Part shown: positions 42,840 to 51,590 of the stretch, piece by piece
Layout of the letters: every line of letters starts with the position of its first letter
Position numbering within the stretch: position 1 is the first letter of the stretch
Origin: Nocardia flavorosea NBRC 108225
GTDB lineage: Bacteria > Actinomycetota > Actinomycetes > Mycobacteriales > Mycobacteriaceae
Assembly: GCF_001613385.1 (NCBI RefSeq)
Contig: NZ_BDCG01000001.1
Span: forward strand, 62,001-126,000
Reading direction: 5' to 3'
Length of the DNA: 64,000 nucleotides
Translations under genes and position numbers: made by a program
Notes under the pieces: generated by a model
Databases searched by the model: none
Seen by the model: the letters and a program-made list of their open reading frames with translations, nothing else
What the model was told of the DNA's origin: nothing

Positions 42840-43766
42840 TCAGGGCCGGTAGGGATCTGCCCGTTCGACCGGCGGCGCCGATTTCCAATCGGGCAGTCCG
42901 TATTCCGGTGTTCCGACTGGAGTCTTGCCGCCCGAAAGATGCGTCCACTGCGCGTGATTGAGCTGGTGGATGGAGAAACAGGCATCGAGCGCGGTGGTGA
43001 AGCCCATCGCGTCCTGACTCTGATTCACCGAATCCTTCACCAGCAGAGCGGCCATACTGGGCACTCGCGCGATCCGGCGGGCGAATTCCAGGGTGTTCTC
43101 GCCGAGCTCGCCGGCCGGGAAGATCTTGTTCACCATGCCCAGCGCGAGTGCGTCCTCGGCATCGAGACTGTCCCCGGTGAGCAGTAGCTCCTTGGCCTTG
43201 CGGGGGCCGAATTCCCAAGGGTGGCCGAAGTACTCGACACCGCACACACCCAGCCGGGTGGCGACGACATCGGCGAACCGAGTGCCCTGCGCGGCGACGA
43301 TGAGATCGCAGGACCAGGCGAGCATGAGGGCAGCGGAGAAAACGTTGCCGTGCACCTCGGCGATGGTGATCTTGCGGAGTTTGCGCCACCGCCGGGTGTT
43401 CTCGTAGAAGTAGTGCCACTCCTGGTGGAAGCGGGATTCGACCGCGTCGTGGGTGGCCCCGGTACAGGTGAAGGACCAGTGCTGATCGGGTCCGGGTTCA
43501 CGTTCGGTCCGGTATTCGGAGCTGCCCAGGTCGTGGCCCGAGGAGAAGACGGGCCCCTCACCTGCGAGGATCACCACCCGCACCGTATCGTCGGCTTCCG
43601 CCCGCAGGAAGGCGTGGGTGAGTTCCACGAGCAGTCCACGGTTCTGCGCGTTGCGGTATTTCGGGCGGTTCAGCACGATCCGCACGATCGTGCCGTCGTC
43701 GTGTGTTTCGTAGCGCAGATACCGGTAGTCCACGGAGGTCGCGGGGTCGAGCAGGGCTTCGGTCAT
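42840..43766 (-). CDS. enoyl-CoA hydratase-family protein
   Basis: 308 residues, crotonase superfamily. Seen: VRIVLNRPKYRNAQNRGLLV, GEGPVFSSGHDLGSSEY (oxyanion hole), VHGNVFSAALMLAWSCDLIV, FADVVATRLGV and KIFPAGELGENTLEFARRIA. An insertion after the oxyanion loop (EREPGPDQHW) and a long tail resemble an actinobacterial EchA subgroup linked to steroid or isoprenoid catabolism (recollection). The standard Glu pair is not obvious, so activity may differ from simple hydration. Directly followed upstream by an APH-like gene, 17 bases apart, as an operon. Confidence 0.83.
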   Translation of the reverse strand: MTEALLDPATSVDYRYLRYETHDDGTIVRIVLNRPKYRNAQNRGLLVELTHAFLRAEADDTVRVVILAGEGPVFSSGHDLGSSEYRTEREPGPDQHWSFTCTGATHDAVESRFHQEWHYFYENTRRWRKLRKITIAEVHGNVFSAALMLAWSCDLIVAAQGTRFADVVATRLGVCGVEYFGHPWEFGPRKAKELLLTGDSLDAEDALALGMVNKIFPAGELGENTLEFARRIARVPSMAALLVKDSVNQSQDAMGFTTALDACFSIHQLNHAQWTHLSGGKTPVGTPEYGLPDWKSAPPVERADPYRP

Positions 43767-43783
43767 CGTGAGTCCTTTTCTGA

Positions 43784-44830
43784 TCAGGCTGGTCCGGACG
43801 GCGTCCGGACCAGCCCGCGGGCTTGGTCGAGAAGTGCCTGCGCGACGCCGTGGAAGCGGCGGCCGAGCGCGGTATCGGCCTTTCCGGCGCAGGCACGCGC
43901 ATAGGTGCCTTCGAGGATGATGGCGAGCCGGTAGCAGGCCAGAACCTGATACCAGTCGAAGTCGGTCATATCCCGGCCGCTGACGGCTGCGTAGCGGGCG
44001 ATGAGCTCGTCCCGCCCGGGGAGTCCGTCGAGATGGCGGGCGAGCCCGACCGTGCGGGTTTCACCGGGGTCGGGCCAGGTCGCGAGGAGGTGGCCGAGGT
44101 CGAGCAGGGGATCGCCGACGGTGCCCAGTTCCCAGTCGACGACAGCGGCCACGGCCGGCCGGTCGTGCCGGAACATGACATTGCCGAAGTGGTAGTCGCC
44201 GTGAATGATCCCCTTGCGCCACGCCGTGGGCCGGTGTGCGTCCAGCCAGCGGCCGATGTCGTCCACCCCGTCCAGTTCGGGACCGGGCCACCCGTCGAGT
44301 TCGTGATAGGAGTCGAGCTGGCGTCGCCAGCGCGCGGCCTGCCGGTCGAGCCAGCCGTTGGCGCGGGTGAGCTGGGCTTCGCCGAGTACGGCCGGATCGA
44401 TCGACCCGAGTGCCGCCGCACTGTCGACCATGGACAGCCCCATCGCATGCTGCATCTCGGTGGACGAGGCGTGTGGTTCGGGGATCTCGGTGGTGGCGGT
44501 GAAACCCTCGACCGCGGCCATGACGAAGAAAACGCAACCCATGACGTCCAGGTCGTCACAGACGGCGACGAGACGGGGGTGGGGGACATCGCTTCCCGCG
44601 AGCGCGGCGAGCAGGCGTGCCTCCCGGCGCATCGTCTCGTCGCTGTTACCGCGTTTGTGCAGCGGCGGGCGCCGGAACACGTAGCCGGTACCGTCCCGGG
44701 TGAATCTCACCAGGATGTTCTGGGTGCCTCCGGTCAGCGGGACGATATCGGTGACGGGCCCGGTGCCCACCTCGTTGCGGTCGAGCCATGACGTCAGTGC
44801 CGTGACGTCCACCGGGTCCTGATCCCTCAT
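43784..44830 (-). CDS. APH-family phosphotransferase (ACAD10/11 kinase-like)
   Basis: 348 residues, protein-kinase-like fold. Seen: LTGGTQNILVRF (nucleotide loop), YVFRRPP with Lys in LHKR nearby, IIHGDYHFGNVMF (HGD-x4-N catalytic loop) and AVVDWELGTVGDPLLDLGH (metal Asp). It resembles the kinase domain fused to acyl-CoA dehydrogenases in ACAD10/11, which phosphorylates 4-hydroxyacyl-CoAs (known for that family). An ACAD10/11-like dehydrogenase is encoded at 49390-50682 in the next operon, which supports that link. It is not an aminoglycoside resistance gene. Confidence 0.85.
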   Translation of the reverse strand: MRDQDPVDVTALTSWLDRNEVGTGPVTDIVPLTGGTQNILVRFTRDGTGYVFRRPPLHKRGNSDETMRREARLLAALAGSDVPHPRLVAVCDDLDVMGCVFFVMAAVEGFTATTEIPEPHASSTEMQHAMGLSMVDSAAALGSIDPAVLGEAQLTRANGWLDRQAARWRRQLDSYHELDGWPGPELDGVDDIGRWLDAHRPTAWRKGIIHGDYHFGNVMFRHDRPAVAAVVDWELGTVGDPLLDLGHLLATWPDPGETRTVGLARHLDGLPGRDELIARYAAVSGRDMTDFDWYQVLACYRLAIILEGTYARACAGKADTALGRRFHGVAQALLDQARGLVRTPSGPA

Positions 44831-45067
44831 CGATCCACCTCATGCCTTCCCTCTGTGACGTGTGACGGTGGTGCCGTCGCACGCAGCGACCGGAGGCACC
44901 CACCTACCGGAGCCTACACATTCCTACGAACCATTGTCATGATTTCTTTCATATTCCGGCGCATAGTTGTTATCGTTAGCCGCGACGGGCCCGAAAGTCT
45001 CCTGCCGCGCGTGGCTCGGCACCTCGGGTGCACATCAACAATCCAAGCGTTCTCACCAGGTGGTGCA

Positions 45068-46558
45068 ATGGGTATCGAAATGGTTCTGGACATGGCCGCA
45101 TCGGTCCATCCCGAGCGGCTTGCGCTCGGGCGGCGTGATGCGGGTATGACCTATCAGGAACTCGGCGACGTGGCCTCCGGTGGCGCCGCGGTCCTGGCCC
45201 GGTACGGCGCCGCGCATCTGGTGTTCGTGGGTGTCAACGGTCCGGTACTGCCGGTGCTGACCTTCGCCTCCGCCCGCGCCGGGGTCCCGCTGGCGCCGAT
45301 GAACTACCGGCTGGCGGCCGATCAGCTGCGGGATCTCGTCGGGCAACTGGAACGGCCGCTGATCGTCGCCGATCCTGCCTATCGCGACACCCTCGACGGC
45401 GCCGCCGAGACGGTGCTGACCAGCGCGGAGTTTCTCGAACTGGCGCGCTCTGCCGATCCCGTCCCCACCGAACCGGCCCCCGACGACGCCACCGCCATCG
45501 TGCTGTTCACCAGCGGCACCACCTCCGCGCCCAAAGGCGTGCTGCTGCGCCACCAGCATCTGCTGTCCTATCTGCTCAACACCGTGGAATTCGGCTCCGC
45601 CGCCGAGGACGACGCGACACTGGTCAGCACGCCGCCGTATCACATCGCCGGAATGGGGGCCGTGCTCAGCAACGTCTATGCGGGCCGGCGGATGGTGCAT
45701 CTGCCCGACTTCACTCCGCAGGGCTGGCTCGATATCGTCCGTGGTGAGGGCATCACGAGTGCCATGGTGGTGCCGACCATGCTCGCCCGTGTCGTCGAGC
45801 ACCTGGACGGCGGCCCCGGCGACGCGCCGAACCTGGTGTCCCTGGCTTATGGCGGGGCCCGGATGCCGCAGCCCGTGCTCGAACGGGCGCTCCAGGCGTT
45901 CCCGGCGACCGGGTTCGTCAACGCCTACGGGCTGACCGAAACCAGTTCGACCATCGCGGTCCTGGGCCCCGACGACCATCGCGAGGCAATGGCGGATCCG
46001 TCGCTGCGCGGACGGCTGTCGTCGGTGGGCCGGGTGGTCCCGGGTATGGAAGCCGAGATCAGGGACGAGGACGGCACCGTGCTGGCAGCGGGCGAAACCG
46101 GTCTGCTGTGGGTCCGGGGGGCGCAGGTCAGCGGCGAATACATGGGCAAGGGGTCGGCACTGGACGCCGACGGCTGGTTCCCGACCCGGGACCGCGCCCG
46201 TATCGAGGACGGCTACCTCTATATCGGCGGCCGCGCCGACGACACCATCATCCGCGGCGGCGAGAATATCGCCCCGGCCGAAATCGAGGATGTGCTGGTC
46301 CACCACGACGACGTACGCGAGGTCGCCGTTATCGGCGTACCGGACGACGAATGGGGTGAACGGATCTGCGCGGTGATCGTGCCGGCCGGGCCCGGGCACG
46401 CCGATACCGCGGCCATCCGGACCTGGTGCCGCGAACGGCTGCGGGGCTCCCGGACGCCCGACGAGGTCGTGTTCGTGGAAGAGCTGCCCAAGACGCCCAC
46501 CGGGAAACTGGTGCGCCGCGATCTCGTTGCGCAGGTCACCGCGCCGGCCCCGAACTGA
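45068..46558 (+). CDS. acyl-CoA ligase (AMP-binding, class I adenylate-forming)
   Basis: 496 residues. Motif A3 IVLFTSGTTSAPKGVLLRHQ, A4 STPPYHIAG, A5 NAYGLTETSS, A7 GWFPTRDRARIEDGYLYIGG (catalytic Asp), A8 RADDTIIRGGENIAPAEIED and A10 LPKTPTGKLVRRDL with the adenylation Lys. Reaction: carboxylate + ATP + CoA to acyl-CoA, cytosolic. ATG 45068 with AGGTGG ahead. First gene of a five-gene operon with thiolase, two SDRs and an acyl-CoA dehydrogenase. The promoter region upstream is A/T-rich. Substrate probably a ring-derived or branched acid, not a plain long fatty acid. Confidence 0.92.
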   Translation: MGIEMVLDMAASVHPERLALGRRDAGMTYQELGDVASGGAAVLARYGAAHLVFVGVNGPVLPVLTFASARAGVPLAPMNYRLAADQLRDLVGQLERPLIVADPAYRDTLDGAAETVLTSAEFLELARSADPVPTEPAPDDATAIVLFTSGTTSAPKGVLLRHQHLLSYLLNTVEFGSAAEDDATLVSTPPYHIAGMGAVLSNVYAGRRMVHLPDFTPQGWLDIVRGEGITSAMVVPTMLARVVEHLDGGPGDAPNLVSLAYGGARMPQPVLERALQAFPATGFVNAYGLTETSSTIAVLGPDDHREAMADPSLRGRLSSVGRVVPGMEAEIRDEDGTVLAAGETGLLWVRGAQVSGEYMGKGSALDADGWFPTRDRARIEDGYLYIGGRADDTIIRGGENIAPAEIEDVLVHHDDVREVAVIGVPDDEWGERICAVIVPAGPGHADTAAIRTWCRERLRGSRTPDEVVFVEELPKTPTGKLVRRDLVAQVTAPAPN

Positions 46559-46600
46559 GCTTTGCGCTCATCATCCGTTCCATATCCCCCTGGAGGATCC

Positions 46601-47779
46601 ATGCGTAGTGCCGTGCTCGTCGACGTCGTCCGTTCGGCGTCGGGTAAGGGCAAGACCGGTGGCGCCCTGTCCGATATCCACCCGATCGATCTGCTGGCCG
46701 AGGTACTGCGGTCGCTGGTGGCGCGTAACGATATCGACCCCGTCCTCATCGACGATGTCATCGGCGGCTGTGTCGGCCAGGCCGCGGAGCAGGCCGGCAA
46801 TATCACCCGGACCGCCGCGCTGGCGGCGGGTCTGCCCGAATCCACCCCGGCCACCACGGTGACCCGCGCCTGCGGTTCGAGCCAGCAGGCGGTGCATTTC
46901 GCGGCGCAGGGCGTGCTGGCGGGCTCCTACGATGTGGTGATCGCCTGTGGGGTGGAATCGATGAGCCGCGTACCGATGGGTACCGCACCGATGGGCCGGG
47001 ACCTGGTCGGGGCCGGGCTCGCCCAGCGATACCCCGAGGGCTGGATCAGTCAGGGGGTGGCCGCCGAACTGGTGGCCCAGAAGTACGGGCTGACACGCGA
47101 CGACGTCGACCGGTACGCGCAGGAATCGCATCGGCGGGCCGCGGCCGCCGCCGCTGCCGGGCATTACGACCGCGAGATCGTCCCCGTGCCGGTACCGGGC
47201 GGCGCGCACGTGACCGACGAAACGATTCGCGCGGCAACCACCCTCGAAAGCCTGGGCAAGCTGCGGGCCTCGTTCCACTCCGCGGACTCGGACCGGCGTT
47301 TTCCCGGCCTGGGCTGGATGATCACTCCGGGCAACTCGTCGCCGCTCACCGACGCGGCCGCCGCAACTCTGATCATGTCGGAGGAGAAGGCCGCGCAACT
47401 CGGGCTCACGCCGCGCGCCCGCTTCGTCGACTTCACGGTCGCCGGTGACGACCCGCTGTACATGCTCACCGCGCCGATCCCCGCGACCCGCACACTGCTC
47501 GACCGCACCGGCCGCACACTCGACGACATCGATGTCTACGAGGTCAACGAGGCGTTCGCGTCCGTACCGCTGGCGTGGGCGCGCGAATTCGATGCCGACC
47601 CGGCCCGGCTCAACCCCGCCGGCGGCGCCATTTCGCTCGGCCACGCGATCGGCGCGTCGGGCGTACGCCTGCTGGCCACGATGGTGGGCGAACTGGAACG
47701 CACCAGCGGCCGCTACGGCCTGCAGACCATGTGCGAACACGGCGGTATGGCCAACGCCCTGCTCATCGAACGTCTCTGA
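46601..47779 (+). CDS. thiolase (acetyl-CoA acyltransferase)
   Basis: 392 residues. Nucleophilic Cys91 in TVTRACGSSQQAVHFAA; EVNEAFASVPLAWAREF; NPAGGAISLGHAIGASGVR with the catalytic His; and C-terminal Cys378 in TMCEHGGMANA, a variant of the usual C-x-G-G-G-x-G seen in actinobacterial catabolic thiolases. Degradative role: thiolytic cleavage of a 3-ketoacyl-CoA. TGGAGG five bases before ATG. 42 bases after the ligase, 15 before an SDR gene: one operon. Confidence 0.93.
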   Translation: MRSAVLVDVVRSASGKGKTGGALSDIHPIDLLAEVLRSLVARNDIDPVLIDDVIGGCVGQAAEQAGNITRTAALAAGLPESTPATTVTRACGSSQQAVHFAAQGVLAGSYDVVIACGVESMSRVPMGTAPMGRDLVGAGLAQRYPEGWISQGVAAELVAQKYGLTRDDVDRYAQESHRRAAAAAAAGHYDREIVPVPVPGGAHVTDETIRAATTLESLGKLRASFHSADSDRRFPGLGWMITPGNSSPLTDAAAATLIMSEEKAAQLGLTPRARFVDFTVAGDDPLYMLTAPIPATRTLLDRTGRTLDDIDVYEVNEAFASVPLAWAREFDADPARLNPAGGAISLGHAIGASGVRLLATMVGELERTSGRYGLQTMCEHGGMANALLIERL

Positions 47780-47794
47780 CCGAAAGGCATACAC

Positions 47795-48556
47795 GTGGAC
47801 ATCAACGGCAAAGTCACCCTGGTCACCGGGGGCGCATCAGGGCTCGGCCTGGCAACCGCGCGCCAGGTGCTCGATCAGGGCTCGAAAGTCGTCCTGCTCG
47901 ATCTGCCGGCATCGAACGGGGCGCAAGTCGCTGCGGAACTGGGGCCGGAGGCTCTGTTCGCGCCCGCCGATATCACCGATGAATCCGCTGTCGCGGCCGC
48001 ACTCGACGCGGCCGAAGGGTTCGGCGAACTGCGTGCGGTCGTCAGCTGCGCCGGAACCGGCCGGTCCCTTCGCGTCGTCGGCCGGCAGGGTGTTTTTCCG
48101 CTCGACGTCTTCACTCGCGTCGTCACGATCAACCTGATCGGCACGTTCAACGTCGTGCGGCTGGCCGCCGAGCGGATGTCGCGCCTGGAGGTCGACGGAG
48201 AGGAGCGCGGCGTCATCGTCACGACGGCCTCGGTCGCCGCTTTCGAAGGCCAGATCGGCCAGGCCGCGTACGCCGCGTCCAAAGCCGGTGTCGCCGGGAT
48301 GACGCTGCCCCTGGCCCGGGATCTGGCCTCGCTGGCGATCCGGGTCGTCTCCATCGCCCCCGGACTGTTCGACACCCCGCTGCTGGCGGGCCTGAACGAC
48401 GAGGCGAAGGCCTCGCTGGGCGCCCAGACCCCCCATCCCGGCCGGCTGGGCGATCCGCGGGAATTCGCTTCCCTGGCCGCGCATATCCTGTCCAACCCCA
48501 TGCTCAACGGTGAGGTCGTCCGGCTGGACGGTGCCATCCGGATGGCACCGCGCTGA
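47795..48556 (+). CDS. SDR, 3-hydroxyacyl-CoA dehydrogenase type II-like
   Basis: 253 residues: [12 protein letters not shown] loop, LLDLPASNG after beta-2 (Asp, so NAD), [36 protein letters not shown] then K (Ser, Tyr-x3-Lys) and [15 protein letters not shown]. This pattern, with the [12 protein letters not shown] stretch, is that of 17beta-HSD10/3-hydroxy-2-methylbutyryl-CoA dehydrogenase. Expected to oxidise a 3-hydroxyacyl-CoA just before the thiolase step, which fits its position after the thiolase gene. GTG start. Confidence 0.9.
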   Translation: MDINGKVTLVTGGASGLGLATARQVLDQGSKVVLLDLPASNGAQVAAELGPEALFAPADITDESAVAAALDAAEGFGELRAVVSCAGTGRSLRVVGRQGVFPLDVFTRVVTINLIGTFNVVRLAAERMSRLEVDGEERGVIVTTASVAAFEGQIGQAAYAASKAGVAGMTLPLARDLASLAIRVVSIAPGLFDTPLLAGLNDEAKASLGAQTPHPGRLGDPREFASLAAHILSNPMLNGEVVRLDGAIRMAPR

Positions 48557-48590
48557 TGGCGACGCCCGCGCCCCACAAGGAGGAACAACC

Positions 48591-49355
48591 ATGACGGCTC
48601 CGGCACTTCCGCTGGAAGGCAAGGTCGCGCTGGTCACCGGCGGCAGTCGCGGACTCGGCCGCGAAATGGTGCTCGGGTTCGCGCGGGCCGGCGCCGATAC
48701 TGTCATCGTCAGCCGCAAACTCGACAGCTGCGAGAAATTGGCCGCGGAGGTCACGGCGGCCACCGGTCGCCGGGCCCTGCCCGTCGCCTGCCACGTCGGC
48801 GATTGGGAGGCGCAGGACCAGCTGGTCACCCGCGTCTACGAGGAATTCGGCACGGTCGATGTCCTGGTCAACAACGCCGGGATGTCGCCGCTGTACTCGA
48901 GCCTCGAGGAGATCTCGGAGGCACTGTTCGACAAGGTCTTCGACGTCAACCTCAAAGGTGCGTTCCGGTTGACGACCCTGATCGCGCCGCGGATGGCCAC
49001 CGCCGGTGGCGGCTCGATCATCAATATCAGTTCGATCGCCTCGGAGCGTCCCACTCCCGACGACCTGCCGTACGCGGCCGCCAAGGCCGGCCTGAACATC
49101 CTGACCAAGGGGTTCGCCCAGGCCTACGGACCGGCGGTGCGGGTCAACGCGATCATGGCCGGGCCGTTCCTCACCGATATCAGCAAGGCCTGGGATATGG
49201 ACGCGGTCGCCGAGAAATTGAAGGCGCTTCCGCTGGGCCGCGCGGGTGATCCCGGCGAGATCGTCGGCGCCGCGCTCTACCTCGCGGGGCCGGGCTCCAG
49301 CTACACCTCCGGCGCGATCATCCCGGTCGACGGCGGCCGCAGCGCGATGCGCTGA
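48591..49355 (+). CDS. short-chain dehydrogenase/reductase
   Basis: 254 residues: TGGSRGLGREMV loop with SRKLDS after beta-2 (Arg, NADP possible), NNAGMSPLYSSLEE, ISSIASERPTPDDLPYAAAK (Ser, Tyr-x3-Lys) and VNAIMAGPFLTDIS. AAGGAGG before the ATG. Fourth gene of the ligase operon; a second hydroxyacyl or alcohol oxidoreductase, or a reductase acting on another part of the same substrate. Confidence 0.9.
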   Translation: MTAPALPLEGKVALVTGGSRGLGREMVLGFARAGADTVIVSRKLDSCEKLAAEVTAATGRRALPVACHVGDWEAQDQLVTRVYEEFGTVDVLVNNAGMSPLYSSLEEISEALFDKVFDVNLKGAFRLTTLIAPRMATAGGGSIINISSIASERPTPDDLPYAAAKAGLNILTKGFAQAYGPAVRVNAIMAGPFLTDISKAWDMDAVAEKLKALPLGRAGDPGEIVGAALYLAGPGSSYTSGAIIPVDGGRSAMR

Positions 49356-49389
49356 CTCGGCAGAACTCTTTTCAGAAAGGAACCAGGAT

Positions 49390-50682
49390 ATGAGCTGGGG
49401 ATTCGAGACCGACCCCGAGTACCAGCAGGTGCTCGACTGGGCCGATGAATTCGTCACCCGGGAGGTCGAGCCGATCGACCAGGTCATCACCCATGCGTGG
49501 GATCTGCAGGATCCGTTGCGCCAGAAGCTGATACCGCCACTGCAGGACAAGGTCCGTGAAAAGGGTCTGTGGGCGACGCATCTCGGCCCCGAACTGGGCG
49601 GGCAGGGGTACGGCCAGCTGAAGCTGGCCCTGCTCAACGAGATCGTCGGCCGCACTCATTCGGGACCGATCGTCTTCGGCTGCCAGGCCCCGGATTCCGG
49701 CAATACCGAGATCCTCGCGCACTACGGCACGCCCGAAATCAAGGAACGGTATCTCGCGCCGCTCATCGAGAACACGATTGTTTCCTGTTACGCCATGACC
49801 GAGCCGCAGGGCGGTTCCAATCCGGTCGAATTCGAGACCACCGCCGTCCTCGATGGTGACGAATGGGTGATCAACGGCGAGAAATGGTTCGGTTCGAACG
49901 CGCGGTTCGCCTCCTTCTTCATCGTCATGGCCGTGACCGATCCCGAGGCCGAACCGCACCGGCGGCTGTCGCAGTTCATCGTTCCGGCCGAGACTCCCGG
50001 GCTCGAGATCGTGCGCAATACCGGCGTCTGGGGTCACGACTACGAGGTCGGCACGCATGCCTACACCCGCTGGACCGATGTGCGGATTCCCGAGGACCAC
50101 ATCCTCGGCGGGGTCGGGCAGGGATTCGAGGTGGCGCAGACCCGGCTGGGTGGTGGTCGTATCCATCACGCCATGCGCACGGTCGGCCTGGTGCGGCGTT
50201 CGCTGGACATGATGCTGGAACGAGCCGTCTCGCGGACCACGCGCGGCGGCCGGCTCGGCGATAAACAGCTGGTTCAGGAGATGATCGCCGATTCGTGGCT
50301 GCAGCTCGAACAGTTCCGGCTGCTGGTGTTGCGTACCGCGTGGCGGATCGACAAGGAGAACGACTACCGGAAGGTCATCAAGGACATCGCGGCGGTGAAG
50401 GCCGCGATGCCCAAGGTCCTGCTGGACGTGACCTCGCGGGCCGTACAGCTGCACGGTTCGCTGGGTGTATCCAAGGAACTTCCGTTGGGCAAATGGCTTT
50501 TCGAGGCCTACCACATGGGTCTCGCGGACGGCGCCACCGAAATCCACAAGATCGGGCTGGCCCGCCAGCTGCTGCGCGACGCCACACCGCACGAGGGCTT
50601 GTTTCCCAGCTACCATCTGCCGGCGCTCCAGAACGAGGCCCGGGAAAAGTTCGCGGCCGAACTGAGCGCTCTGGGGGAATAG
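49390..50682 (+). CDS. acyl-CoA dehydrogenase, ACAD10/11-like
   Basis: 430 residues. Seen: GLWATHLGPELGGQGYGQLK, CYAMTEPQGGSNPVEFETTA (flavin loop), INGEKWFGSNARFASFFIVM, TRLGGGRIHHAMRTVGLVRR, LHGSLGVSKELPLGKW and ADGATEIHKIGLARQLL. The RIHHAMR and ADG-x-EIHK segments are typical of ACAD10/11-type enzymes, known to work with a partner kinase on 4-hydroxyacyl-CoAs; an APH-like kinase is encoded at 43784-44830. Last gene of the ligase operon. A hairpin follows about 30 bases later. Confidence 0.9.
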   Translation: MSWGFETDPEYQQVLDWADEFVTREVEPIDQVITHAWDLQDPLRQKLIPPLQDKVREKGLWATHLGPELGGQGYGQLKLALLNEIVGRTHSGPIVFGCQAPDSGNTEILAHYGTPEIKERYLAPLIENTIVSCYAMTEPQGGSNPVEFETTAVLDGDEWVINGEKWFGSNARFASFFIVMAVTDPEAEPHRRLSQFIVPAETPGLEIVRNTGVWGHDYEVGTHAYTRWTDVRIPEDHILGGVGQGFEVAQTRLGGGRIHHAMRTVGLVRRSLDMMLERAVSRTTRGGRLGDKQLVQEMIADSWLQLEQFRLLVLRTAWRIDKENDYRKVIKDIAAVKAAMPKVLLDVTSRAVQLHGSLGVSKELPLGKWLFEAYHMGLADGATEIHKIGLARQLLRDATPHEGLFPSYHLPALQNEAREKFAAELSALGE

Positions 50683-50710
50683 TCCGCCGGCAACACATCG
50701 GCACCGTCCA

Positions 50711-50741
50711 CCGGATCTCCTCTCGCCGAAGGGAGACCCGG
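50711..50741 (+). terminator. likely terminator of the ligase operon
   Basis: CCGGATCTCC pairs with GGAGACCCGG (one A-C mismatch) around an 11-base loop, about 30 bases after the acyl-CoA dehydrogenase stop. Moderate stability, no U-tract. Confidence 0.5.
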
Positions 50742-50830
50742 CCCGCCGGCTGCGACGCCGTCCTGGGCCTCGGGGAACTGGTCGCCGGCCGAGGCATACG
50801 AGGCGGCTGCGCGATCTCGGGCTAGTCAAG

Positions 50831-50886
50831 GCAAATGATTCGCATGAAAGCTTGACTTCACGCTAATTCAGGCGAATGATATTCAC
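50831..50886 (+). promoter_or_regulatory. promoter and repeated GCRAATGAT sites before the TRAP genes
   Basis: TTGACT (50852), 17-base spacer, AATGAT (50875) form a good promoter. GCAAATGATTCGC at 50831-50843 and GCGAATGATATTC from 50872 share a GCRAATGAT core 41 bases apart; one lies upstream of the -35, the other over the -10. The arrangement suggests repressor binding. The leader is about 100 bases and contains no obvious structure. Confidence 0.55.
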
Positions 50887-50987
50887 ATCTTCGGTGACGT
50901 GGATCACGACCGAAGTACCTGCGGTCGCGCCGTGTGGTCACTCCCACCCGCCACCGCGTTCCATCCCTCAAATCCTGCGGAGTTCAC

Positions 50988-51590
50988 ATGAGCGCATCAG
51001 CGCGCGCTTCGGGCGCGCGGCCCCACCGGCTGCGGCTCCTGATCGAGGTCCCGGCAGTCATCGTGCTCTTCGTCATGATGATCCATGTGACCGCCAACGC
51101 CCTGCTCCGGGCGTTCGCCTCGAGTCCCATCCAGAACACCCTCGAGATCACGCAGTACATCTATCTGCCGATCATCGCGCTGCTCGGGTTCGTCGCGGCC
51201 CAGCAACGTGGCGAGCACATCGTCGCAGACCTGGTCACGCACTACTTCCCGCGCCAGGTCCGCCGGGGCGTCCTGTTCGCCGGATACACCGTGGCCCTGA
51301 TCGTGTCCGCCGGTTTTGCCTGGTTCGGACTGGAAGAAGCCCTGCACGCCCGGGATATCGGTCAGACCGCGGGCGTTTCGACGGTGGTGTCCTGGCCGGT
51401 GCTGTTCCTGGTACCGGTGGTCTTCGCCGTACTCACCGTCCAGTTCGGCCTCGCCGCCGTACGGGCAGTGCGCGGCGCCGAGGACGAGGACCGGGACGCC
51501 ACCATGGCCGGCGATATCGACGGCGAGGTCCGGGCCGGGCACAGCAGTGCGGTCCCGACCGGCACGACATCGGATTCGGAGAAGAAATGA
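50988..51590 (+). CDS. dctQ: TRAP transporter small permease subunit (DctQ-type)
   Basis: 200 residues with four membrane helices: LIEVPAVIVLFVMMIHVTAN, YIYLPIIALLGFVAAQQRGE, VLFAGYTVALIVSAGFAWFG and PVLFLVPVVFAVLTVQFGLA. The segment EITQYIYLPIIALLGFVAAQ with a following Glu-His is the DctQ signature. GGAG ahead of ATG. The C terminus is acidic and its stop overlaps the next gene (ATGA). It works with DctM and a periplasmic-type binding protein DctP for Na+-coupled uptake of carboxylates. No DctP gene is in the window. Confidence 0.85.
   Translation: MSASARASGARPHRLRLLIEVPAVIVLFVMMIHVTANALLRAFASSPIQNTLEITQYIYLPIIALLGFVAAQQRGEHIVADLVTHYFPRQVRRGVLFAGYTVALIVSAGFAWFGLEEALHARDIGQTAGVSTVVSWPVLFLVPVVFAVLTVQFGLAAVRAVRGAEDEDRDATMAGDIDGEVRAGHSSAVPTGTTSDSEKK

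Noticed and set aside
43784..44830. Aminoglycoside phosphotransferase resistance gene
   Set aside because: The fold is APH-like, but the neighbours and sequence fit the ACAD10/11 kinase type in acyl-CoA catabolism.
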